A DNA stretch of 6,237 nt, from contig WFTN01000454.1 in the NCBI GenBank assembly GCA_015485455.1, positions 1 to 6,237 on the forward strand, given 5' to 3'. Positions within the stretch are counted from its first letter, which is position 1, and every line of letters starts with the position of its first letter. The notes beneath the pieces are model-generated. The model was not told where the DNA came from. It made no database searches and saw only the letters and a program-made list of their open reading frames with translations. This DNA comes from Planctomycetota bacterium. Its GTDB lineage: Bacteria; Planctomycetota; GCA-002687715; DRQF01. Of this stretch, positions 1 through 5,944 are shown one piece after another. Both the position numbers and the translations under genes were made by a program.

Positions 1-1369
1 AATTGGCGGCGGCTTTCGGGCTGTCATCGCCAAGAGCAGTCCGCACGAAGGGATGCAACTCACCAAGAACAGACTTGGAAGTGGCGAAACTAGCTGCCAA
101 GTAACGCCGAGCTAATTCCTCGTTGATGTCCCGCTCTTCCAGCGACTTCAGTTTCTTCACCAAGTTCTTGCCTTTGAAACCCAGAGCACGCTCATTCTCC
201 GGCTTCGCCAATTGGGACAAGATGCGCTCAACATCCTGGGCCAAACGGCCAAGAGAGCCGTCCATTCTCAGGAAAGCTGTTTCCTTGTATAGCAAGCCCC
301 AGATTTGGCGCCCTTTTTCAATGGCTTCGAAGTCTCTCAACGCCGGATCTGATTCAGGTAGCTTGGCTTTGAAAGCAGACTCTCTGGCAACCATGGCACT
401 CCAGATCTTGGGATCGACGAAAGAACGATAGTTGCCACGATAGAATTTCAGGCTATTCCGCAACGAGAATATGTCTTCCAAGACTTCGATCTTTTGTTCG
501 TGCCCAAGAGAGGCGTAGTCATTGAGTACTGCTTCGCGGTCTTCGATCAACTTGATGATGGCTGGCACGCGCACATCACGCTTGAACTCCAACTGTCCCA
601 TTGTCTCATAGCGCCCAGTACTCGCTGGGTTCCCTGAGATAAAGATGAGATCACCTTCCTTGACTCCCGTTGGAGCCCATTCGAGATAGTCGGGTGTTTG
701 AGCGGGTTTGCCATTCTCGTATGCCCGTAGGAATGAAGCATCAAGGCAGTACCGTGGATAACAAAAATTGTCGCGATCACCGCCGAAGAACCCAAGTTGC
801 TTCTCAGGCGCCCAAACAAGCCGGACGTCATCAAAAACTCTATAGTAATACATGAAATGCTGGGCACCTCCATGCATGGGCACGACTTCGCATTTGTGCC
901 CTGAAGAACGAGACTCATTTTTTTCCAACATGGCGATCAGATTGCGCCGGGCAACCCCGGTCTTGGTGATCTTGTCGCTGATATTCTTCATCTGAACAAG
1001 CTGGTAGAGTTCAGCGCCGGGAATCTTGATCTCGTCTGCCAAAGTACTGGCCAAGAATCCCTTCTCCACCAAATCGGAACTGACGCTGGATAGTTGGTTG
1101 ATGAATTCGAGGGCAACGTGGTGATTCGTTGCAACGAGGCCCTCAGAAGAAATGAATGACCCAGACCCACCAGAACTAATCTTGACGGATGACATCCTCA
1201 GGTGCTTGAGCCACCCATTGCTGGGCTCGAAGCCATATTTCTCTTTCAGCAACTTGAGAGGTAAGTCATGAAACGGCCACATCCCTTCATCAGGAGAAGG
1301 GGTGGGCTTCGAAGTCATGGCCACAGCCAGAACGGTCAAAAGAGGCAATAGGATTCGGCGAGGTTTCAT
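1..1369 (-). CDS. S46-family dipeptidyl-peptidase (DPP7/DPP11-like), partial: N-terminal 456 residues
   Basis: The minus-strand frame is open from an ATG at 1369 to the left edge, so the C-terminal third (S46 proteins are usually about 700 residues) is missing. Residues 1-18 form a Sec signal peptide (MKPRR, then a Leu/Val core). The mature start has the family hallmark DEGMWPFHDLP (27-37). SSGGSGSFISSEGLVATNHH (65-84) is the S46 region carrying the catalytic histidine, probably His84. GGDRDNFCYPRYCLDASF (196-213) matches the GDxDNWxxPRHTGDFS block, which makes Asp210 the likely catalytic aspartate. SGNPASTGRY (245-254) and RNSLK (304-308) are further family blocks. The catalytic serine and the residue that sets P1 specificity lie outside the window, so the substrate preference cannot be read. 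Known relatives are periplasmic or surface exopeptidases that release dipeptides from peptide N-termini. A GGAGA stands 11 bases before the ATG. The gene is divergent from the 565-residue protein. Family assignment is firm; activity is inferred. Confidence 0.9.
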   Translation of the reverse strand, partial: MKPRRILLPLLTVLAVAMTSKPTPSPDEGMWPFHDLPLKLLKEKYGFEPSNGWLKHLRMSSVKISSGGSGSFISSEGLVATNHHVALEFINQLSSVSSDLVEKGFLASTLADEIKIPGAELYQLVQMKNISDKITKTGVARRNLIAMLEKNESRSSGHKCEVVPMHGGAQHFMYYYRVFDDVRLVWAPEKQLGFFGGDRDNFCYPRYCLDASFLRAYENGKPAQTPDYLEWAPTGVKEGDLIFISGNPASTGRYETMGQLEFKRDVRVPAIIKLIEDREAVLNDYASLGHEQKIEVLEDIFSLRNSLKFYRGNYRSFVDPKIWSAMVARESAFKAKLPESDPALRDFEAIEKGRQIWGLLYKETAFLRMDGSLGRLAQDVERILSQLAKPENERALGFKGKNLVKKLKSLEERDINEELARRYLAASFATSKSVLGELHPFVRTALGDDSPKAAAN

Positions 1370-1579
1370 GGTTCAACTCATCTCCAAATGAGAACTCAGA
1401 GGACGTGAAAAGAAGTCTAACGCCAAAGAATACGACCGTCGATCCAATCTCCAGATTTCACCATATTGGGCTGGCATCCCAACCTGATTGCATATAGAAA
1501 CGAGCAGAAGATATCGTCTTCCTTTCCTGTCTCCTTATGACGGGACCCGGAAGGAATAAAGGTGTAGGAAAGTAATACC
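1370..1579. promoter_or_regulatory. Divergent intergenic region between the S46 peptidase and the 565-residue secreted protein
   Basis: These 210 bases should carry both promoters and both leaders. Ribosome sites are visible: GGAGA at 1381-1385 (minus strand) for the peptidase and GGAAAG at 1567-1572 for the plus-strand gene, 7 bases before its ATG. Short imperfect symmetry is present: TTGGG-N7-CCCAA at 1466-1482, and CTCAT-N6-ATGAG at 1377-1392, which in the peptidase mRNA would place the Shine-Dalgarno bases in and beside a small loop. A TTGGGC (1466) and a CATATA (1491) on the plus strand are 19 bases apart, which is a weak promoter at best. I could not locate either promoter with confidence. 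Confidence 0.4.
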
Positions 1580-3277
1580 ATGTTGAGCCGAATTCTTTTT
1601 GTCCTCTTGACCTTGGCGACGCTGGGTTCAGCGCAGCGCCACAAACCCTATGTCGACCGAGAGGCGGGGTTCTCCATCCGCCCCCCATCGAGCTTCTCCC
1701 GCGTCCCCATGCGCGGTGGCGAAAAGTGGATCTTGGCCAAATTCTTGAGTGACGAATCTTTCCCGCATGTTTATGAACAAGAAGGCAAACGAAGCACGAT
1801 CCAACATCGTCCGACCATGCGGGTCTTAGTTTTCCCCAAAGACGCGAAAGCCGTGCAGGTCGAACGAGTTAAGAAGAAGAAAGAGGATGGCTCCACCATA
1901 GACGGAACAGTCATCACCATCTCAAACCCCTACAAGAACTACAAAGACTACCTCCAAAGGCACGATCAAGGAGGCGGTTGGCATATTAGCCAAGTGACTG
2001 AGACCAAAATCGCTGGTATTCCTGCGACCTGGACTGAAGCAGAAATACGGTCCATGACGATCTTACCGCGAGACCTCATGGCCGTCGTTTATCACTTGGG
2101 CGATCGCACGCTCGTGGTCGAAGTCGATGTTCTGCCCGAATTTCGCTCGCGTATGAACAATCGCATGAAGAACTCTCTGAAGTCCCTTCGGTGGTTGGGC
2201 ACATCGCTACCCAAGAAAGAGAACGCCCCAAACAAAGAAAAATTCGACATCATCACGGACACCAAACTTTCCCATGCTGAGCGTTCCGCCAAGCTCGCCG
2301 AGCACTATGCAAAAGTGGCAAGAAAAAGACGCGAAGAAGACCTCAAGCGAGCGGTGAAAAACAAACCCAACGGTTGGCGCGCCATGAAGCGGAAGAACTT
2401 TGTTGTCTTGACCCACGTCGGAGACAAATACACCAACCACATTTTGAAACAATCTGGCTACTTCCGCAAATGGTTGGACAAGAAATTCGCAAAGATCGGC
2501 GATGGCAAAGTTTATCCATCTCTTATCCGAATCTTCAAAGGGAGGAGCGAAGCACAGGCGTATCTTCGAGGATCTGCCGACTCTTATTTCTATGACACCG
2601 GTGAAGTCGTCTGTGGCGGTGAAGCTTCAGCAATCTTGTCAGATTTCTCAAGCACCTCAACTGGACTTCTTGAGCAGTACTTGACCGAAAAGAACCCAGC
2701 ACTGTGGCGTGCCCTTCCCGACTGGCTCCGCAGCGGTTTGGTAAGTTATGCTAGCACGGCCTTTCCCAGCAAAGCAAAAGGGCTCGTTTTTGTCTCACCT
2801 CGAGGGGTCTTCGCAGAAGGTAAGGAGCTCTGTGAAGAAGGCACCTTCCCCACCGTTCGCAGTTTGATGCGCTCAGAATGGTCTTCCATGGCTAGTAACG
2901 AAGAGAGAAGCCAACACGCAGTCCTCGCTACTCTCTTCGTACGCTACCTCATGGAGAAAGGAAAAAAGGGAAAAACCAAGAACCTCTTGCAGCACTGGAT
3001 GGACATGTCCCTCAAAGTGCTCAACAAGATGGACGGCGATTTTTGGCAAAAGATCACCAAGAACCGCAAGACAACGACCCCCCTCACCGAAGAGGAAGAA
3101 GACAAGGCATTTAAGGAACGCAAAAAAAGGTCAAGAGAATTCCACAAGGCCTTTGTCGAAGATCGGAAGAAACTCTTAAGACAGGCTTTTGATGAGACTT
3201 TTAAGGGATGGTCAGAGCGGGACTGGAAAAAGTTAGACAAGTCGTTTCGCTCTTGGGTGAAAACTGGTGGCAGGTAG
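1580..3277 (+). CDS. Secreted protein with PsbP/Mog1-like N-terminus and degenerate peptidase-MA-like (gluzincin) domain
   Basis: This is a complete 565-residue protein with a signal peptide at about 1-18 (ending GSA) and no other membrane segment, so it is probably exported. Residues 28-206 (AGFSIRPPSSF near the start, AGIPATW in the middle, MKNSLKSLRWLG at the end) resemble a PsbP/Mog1-like alpha-beta domain. After a Lys/Arg-rich helical linker (about 213-272), residues 273-480 follow the layout of DUF1570/peptidase-MA-like gluzincins: FVVLTHVGDKYTN, an RIFKGRSEAQAYL strand-helix, a YFYDTGEVV turn, a helix, then LPDWLRSGLVSY. The expected HExxH helix reads LLEQYL (363-368), with both zinc histidines lost. 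The third ligand, normally Glu in WLxEGLAxY, is Ser385. Catalysis is therefore unlikely, and a binding or scaffold role is inferred. The tail (500-565) is strongly charged and helical. The ATG is supported by GGAAAG 7 bases upstream. Domain calls are by recognition only; the true function is unknown. Confidence 0.8.
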   Translation: MLSRILFVLLTLATLGSAQRHKPYVDREAGFSIRPPSSFSRVPMRGGEKWILAKFLSDESFPHVYEQEGKRSTIQHRPTMRVLVFPKDAKAVQVERVKKKKEDGSTIDGTVITISNPYKNYKDYLQRHDQGGGWHISQVTETKIAGIPATWTEAEIRSMTILPRDLMAVVYHLGDRTLVVEVDVLPEFRSRMNNRMKNSLKSLRWLGTSLPKKENAPNKEKFDIITDTKLSHAERSAKLAEHYAKVARKRREEDLKRAVKNKPNGWRAMKRKNFVVLTHVGDKYTNHILKQSGYFRKWLDKKFAKIGDGKVYPSLIRIFKGRSEAQAYLRGSADSYFYDTGEVVCGGEASAILSDFSSTSTGLLEQYLTEKNPALWRALPDWLRSGLVSYASTAFPSKAKGLVFVSPRGVFAEGKELCEEGTFPTVRSLMRSEWSSMASNEERSQHAVLATLFVRYLMEKGKKGKTKNLLQHWMDMSLKVLNKMDGDFWQKITKNRKTTTPLTEEEEDKAFKERKKRSREFHKAFVEDRKKLLRQAFDETFKGWSERDWKKLDKSFRSWVKTGGR

Positions 3278-3307
3278 GGAAATCTTCGAGTCCTTCACAT
3301 CAACGAG

Positions 3308-3337
3308 TAGGCCTCGTTTCCGAGGAAACGAGGCCTA
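3308..3337. terminator. Hairpin between convergent genes, probable bidirectional terminator
   Basis: A perfect 13-bp inverted repeat has arms at 3308-3320 and 3325-3337 around a CGAG tetraloop; a further G-T pair is possible at 3307/3338. It starts 30 bases after the stop of the plus-strand gene and ends 26 bases before the stop codon of the convergent minus-strand lipoprotein, where a shared terminator belongs. Neither side has a long U tract (only ATTCTC follows on the plus strand), so termination efficiency is uncertain. A role in blocking read-through or protecting mRNA 3' ends is equally possible. Confidence 0.7.
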
Positions 3338-3363
3338 TTCTCAATTGCGATGGATGGGATCAA

Positions 3364-4224
3364 CTACTTGGAGAAGCTGATTTCGCCGAGGTCAGCAGTT
3401 CCTTTGGCGGAAACAGTGACTTCGACACCATCTTTGGCTGTCTTGCAATTGCCGTGGACAAAGCGAATCTTGTACTTTCCTGGAGGAACCCCCGTGATTG
3501 TGAACGATCCATCAGCGGCACTCACGGTGAAGCAAGGGTGTTCCATGATGTGAATCGTAGCATTCATCCAAGGGTGAATGTCACAAGCGAGGCCGGCAGA
3601 AAGTTCGGCGTATTCAAAGATCTCGGTGCTGGTAGAAGGCTTGGGCTGAGTCTTGTTGATTTCATCGTTGGCACGGCCAAGGAAGTGGTAGTTGTGGCTC
3701 GTGTCATCGGCGTTGACAATTTCGACATCCTGGTTGACCCGCACACCTAAGACGTGGGGACGGTATTGGCATCCTTTTTGGATGATGCGGGCAGGCTTGT
3801 CTGTCTCTGGGAAAGACTCGGCGTGAGAGTCAAGCCCTTCGACGTAAACAAACACATCGCGAAGACCGCCATCTGAAGCTACAACAAGAGTTTCGTCTTT
3901 TACTGTGCCTTGTTCTTTGCACCAAGCATCTTTCGAATTGTCCAGTGCCCGGGCTGCTGGTGCGGATCCAGCAAATTTGACTTTGCCCTTGATCATGCCA
4001 GCGTTGGCCAAGTCGACTGTGCCCCCAAGAGGTCCCATGCCCCCAGCAGCGGCCGTATTCTTCTTGGCGCTCTTCTTCTTAGAAGCGCCTTTCTTTTTGG
4101 AGCTATTGGAAGACTTCTTATTATCTTTGCTGCCTTTGTCGTCGCCGCCACCGCAGGCAACGAGGCTCAACCCCAAACAGGCAATGACCAAGATGGTCAC
4201 AATACTTTTCAATTGTTCACTCAT
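3364..4224 (-). CDS. Cupredoxin-like copper lipoprotein with carboxypeptidase-regulatory-like repeat
   Basis: This is a complete 286-residue protein. Residues 1-23 are a lipoprotein signal with lipobox LVAC, so Cys24 would be lipidated and the protein anchored in the envelope. Residues 25-60 are a Gly/Lys/Ser-rich linker. A beta-sandwich follows: MIKGKVKFAG (77-86), GGLRDVFVYVEG (119-130) and CQYRPHVLGVRVNQDVEIVN (152-171). DDTSHNYHF (173-181) and LACDIHPWMNA (212-222) supply His177, Cys214, His217 and Met220, a full type-1 copper ligand set in CxxHxxM spacing. Residues 233-258 (DGSFTITGVPPGKYKIRFVH) form a regulatory-like repeat of the kind found in peptidase M14 and TonB-dependent proteins. 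Cys102, Cys152, Cys231 and Cys260 may form disulfides. An AGGGA lies 9 bases before the ATG. The downstream position behind a copper ATPase/FixG-like operon suggests electron transfer to, or copper handling for, a respiratory oxidase; this is inference. It could instead serve another cytochrome c pathway. Confidence 0.85.
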   Translation of the reverse strand: MSEQLKSIVTILVIACLGLSLVACGGGDDKGSKDNKKSSNSSKKKGASKKKSAKKNTAAAGGMGPLGGTVDLANAGMIKGKVKFAGSAPAARALDNSKDAWCKEQGTVKDETLVVASDGGLRDVFVYVEGLDSHAESFPETDKPARIIQKGCQYRPHVLGVRVNQDVEIVNADDTSHNYHFLGRANDEINKTQPKPSTSTEIFEYAELSAGLACDIHPWMNATIHIMEHPCFTVSAADGSFTITGVPPGKYKIRFVHGNCKTAKDGVEVTVSAKGTADLGEISFSK

Positions 4225-4281
4225 TGGAAAACATCCCTTACTTATTGGATACCATCGTTGTCTCGGTCCCTTAACTCACTT

Positions 4282-4310
4282 CATATAGGAACACCGAGCC
4301 TTCTTTACAA
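4282..4310 (-). promoter_or_regulatory. Candidate sigma-70-type promoter of the copper lipoprotein gene
   Basis: On the minus strand, TTGTAA (4305-4310) and TATATG (4282-4287) are separated by exactly 17 bases; each matches the consensus at 4 of 6 positions. Transcription would begin near 4275 and give a leader of about 50 bases. A short inverted repeat (CTCGGT at 4262-4267, ACCGAG at 4293-4298) brackets the -10 element. Such matches arise often by chance, so this is a candidate only. Confidence 0.35.
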
Positions 4311-4318
4311 ATTACCGC

Positions 4319-4338
4319 GTCAATGTGTCCTCATTGAC
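4319..4338. promoter_or_regulatory. 7-6-7 inverted repeat (GTCAATG-N6-CATTGAC), candidate operator
   Basis: The arms at 4319-4325 and 4332-4338 are perfectly complementary, and the centre is about 53 bases upstream of the predicted transcription start of the copper lipoprotein. The right arm also forms a second dyad, TGAC-N4-GTCA, at 4335-4346, giving three GTCA-type half-sites in alternating orientation. This spacing fits a dimeric activator site. It does not match the FNR/CRP arrangement TTGAT-N4-ATCAA. It lacks a U tract, so it is a poor terminator. The regulator is unknown. Confidence 0.4.
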
Positions 4339-4385
4339 TTCTGTCATATTCTCAGAGCGATCTTTTCACCCTGCAACCACGAAAA

Positions 4386-5279
4386 TTATGGTGAAGATGC
4401 TGAACTCGTATCCTGAGAATCATGTTCATCTACGCGACCAAACCGCAATGGGGGAATCGCCCCCGCTTCCTTGCTGAACACCATCTTACACGCTTCGATG
4501 CAGTCGCCACAACGAATGCACTCAGCGTCGCCATAGCGCTCTGGCTCTTCGTCAAATCCCGTCGCTTTCTGTTCGACCACAGTCCCCAAAGCCTTGGGGT
4601 CTATCTTGACTGGGCAGATTTTTTCACAAGCTCCGCACTCAATGCAGGGATTGGGGATTTCCTTGAAAACGATCCCAACCGGGGCCTTTGACGTCACCAG
4701 GCGATAGTAGAGGCCTATGGGACAGACATGAATGCAGAAGCCAAATCGCCAGATAAAAGCGTGTCCAAGTCCGCCCAAGGTCATGATAAGAAAGATTCCC
4801 GCCGTCACAGCCTTCGCCGTAGGAGAACCGTCGATCATGACCCGGGGGTCAACCCACCAGAGCATCACCGCAATGATAAAGGTCGCAACGAACGAAGCGC
4901 CTTTCAGGTGCATCAAGATTTCCTGCAATTTTGAGCGACTATTGGCAACATCTTCGCCGAAACGCGCCACATAACCGACAGGACAACCCCAACCACAAAA
5001 GAACCTGCCAACGATCATGTTGGAAATGAATGTGCCGCCATACATAATTGCCATGGCAATGATTGAGCCCTTAAGAGCAGCAAAGAAATCGACTGATTCC
5101 CCCAAGAGCAAATGATCGCCGCCCCAGAGATCAACACGGGCTAGTCCGGTTACCGGCACCATGACGAGCAGGGCCAAGGAAATCGTGATCACGACTATGC
5201 GCAAAGCTGTAAAAGCAGCCCCCTTGCGAGACACCGCCGACAACATGCGCACGCGATCTTCTTTGGTCAATGACAGCAA
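4386..5279 (-). CDS. FixG/NapH-like membrane ferredoxin (two C-terminal 4Fe-4S clusters)
   Basis: The protein is 297 residues from the chosen start. Four membrane helices lie at about 27-45, 65-89, 128-143 and 156-177. GRFFCGWGCPVG (Cys95, Cys99) follows helix 2, and FGFCIHVCPIG (Cys182, Cys186) follows helix 4; both CxxxCP motifs are typical of FixG/CcoG, NapH and YccM proteins. The cytoplasmic end holds two classical 4Fe-4S motifs: CIECGACEKICP (Cys212, 215, 218, 222) and CIRCGDCIEACK (Cys254, 257, 260, 264). CcoG acts in copper reduction during cbb3 oxidase assembly, and NapH in electron transfer from quinol. Placement after a copper ATPase and a DsbD_2 protein favours the CcoG-like role. 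The usual C-terminal FixG Ig-like domain is absent, so the protein is short. The start is uncertain: TTG at 5279 has AGGAG (5287-5291) with a 7-base spacer. In-frame alternatives are TTG 5324, ATG 5315 (no clear ribosome site, 49-base overlap) and ATG 5246. Confidence 0.85.
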   Translation of the reverse strand: MLSLTKEDRVRMLSAVSRKGAAFTALRIVVITISLALLVMVPVTGLARVDLWGGDHLLLGESVDFFAALKGSIIAMAIMYGGTFISNMIVGRFFCGWGCPVGYVARFGEDVANSRSKLQEILMHLKGASFVATFIIAVMLWWVDPRVMIDGSPTAKAVTAGIFLIMTLGGLGHAFIWRFGFCIHVCPIGLYYRLVTSKAPVGIVFKEIPNPCIECGACEKICPVKIDPKALGTVVEQKATGFDEEPERYGDAECIRCGDCIEACKMVFSKEAGAIPPLRFGRVDEHDSQDTSSASSP

Positions 5280-5944
5280 GTCGCAGCTCCTGGCTCCATC
5301 ATAATTGGACCCCATGCCCGCCAAGCAGTCGAAAGTCCAATGGCAATCAACAAGATTGCACCACCGACTTGAATCGTCCTGGGCCCCAATCGACTTTTTA
5401 TTTTGCCAGACAAGAACCCAACAAGCAAAAGAGAAGGGGTGGTACTGACGCTCACCAAGGCCATAAGTGCGATCGACTTAATAATCGTCCCGGACAGGAC
5501 GGCCTGAACTGCGGCCAAATAAACAATGCCGCAAGGCAGCAATCCAGTCACCGCGCCCAAAGCGAAAGTTCCTTTCAGGCCAGTCAAAGCTCTGGCGCCG
5601 CTGAAGAGGGGCTTTAGGAATTGGGAAAGATGCCGGGTCCATGATGCAGACCGGCGCTTGGGCAACAAAGACATCAAACCTGCAGCGATCAAAATGAGAG
5701 CGGCACCCATGGCGGCATAGGCTCGCGCCGCGTTTGAATCCCGCAACACACGGGCCCCGAACCAACCAGCAAGGGCACCCAAGAATGCGTAGGTAAAGGC
5801 CTTGCCAAGAACGTAAGCCAAGAAAGAACCCCGATGCCGATGAGTGGCAGCCTTCACTGCGAACACACCACACATTCCGGCACAGTGGGCAGAGCTTGCC
5901 AAGCCCAACAGGATGGCGAAAGTCAAAATCTCACCCCAGCTCAT
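5267..5944 (-). CDS. DsbD_2/TauE-SafE-like six-helix membrane protein, probable copper or cytochrome oxidase maturation factor
   Basis: This is a complete 225-residue protein with about six membrane helices (7-29, 40-62, 75-94, 127-149, 157-177, 190-208). The hallmark motif SSAHCAGMCG (17-26) in helix 1 and TGLLPCGIVY (133-142) in helix 4 form the two pseudo-repeats of the DsbD_2 family, often labelled sulfite exporter TauE/SafE or UreH-like. Members with HCxGMCG are commonly encoded beside cbb3 oxidase assembly genes, and a role in copper or thiol handling across the inner membrane is inferred. Sulfite export is not supported by anything here. The C-terminus ends in Cys-Cys-His (223-225), a possible metal-binding tail. 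The ATG overlaps the TGA of the ATPase gene (ATGA), and AGGAGG lies 4 bases upstream inside that gene, so translation is probably coupled. The last codons overlap the possible start region of the ferredoxin gene. Confidence 0.85.
   Translation of the reverse strand: MSWGEILTFAILLGLASSAHCAGMCGVFAVKAATHRHRGSFLAYVLGKAFTYAFLGALAGWFGARVLRDSNAARAYAAMGAALILIAAGLMSLLPKRRSASWTRHLSQFLKPLFSGARALTGLKGTFALGAVTGLLPCGIVYLAAVQAVLSGTIIKSIALMALVSVSTTPSLLLVGFLSGKIKSRLGPRTIQVGGAILLIAIGLSTAWRAWGPIMMEPGAATCCH

Larger units (their letters stand above)
4225..4385 (-). other. 161-base intergenic region upstream of the copper lipoprotein
   Basis: This region separates the ferredoxin stop from the lipoprotein start on the same strand. 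No open frame here looks real, and there is no clear U-tract terminator after the ferredoxin gene. The region holds a sigma-70-like element pair and several inverted repeats, listed separately. The lipoprotein is therefore likely to have its own promoter, possibly with some read-through from the copper operon. Confidence 0.5.

Noticed and set aside
547..1170. Two minus-strand frames inside the S46 peptidase region
   Set aside because: They are in other frames than the continuous peptidase frame, which I translated without interruption from 1369 to 1 and which carries all family motifs.
3208..3750. Plus-strand 180-codon open frame running through the 3' end of the copper lipoprotein
   Set aside because: It is antisense to a gene with clear lipobox and copper motifs, crosses the hairpin and shows no recognisable domain; it is a shadow frame.
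4319..4338. FNR/CRP-type box at the inverted repeat
   Set aside because: The half-sites face the wrong way and the spacing differs from TTGAT-N4-ATCAA, so naming FNR would be unsupported even though the genes are respiration-related.
4386..4400. Frameshift or truncation at the end of the FixG-like gene hiding the FixG domain
   Set aside because: The 161 bases after the stop do not translate into anything resembling an Ig-like domain in the frames examined, so the short form seems natural.
3905..4416. Plus-strand open frames across the lipoprotein N-terminus and intergenic region
   Set aside because: They arise opposite the Lys/Ser-rich linker and have no family resemblance or good ribosome site.
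5478..5873. 131-codon minus-strand frame inside the DsbD_2-like gene
   Set aside because: It is an alternative frame of a gene with strong membrane-protein motifs and tight operon overlaps, and it shows no domain of its own.
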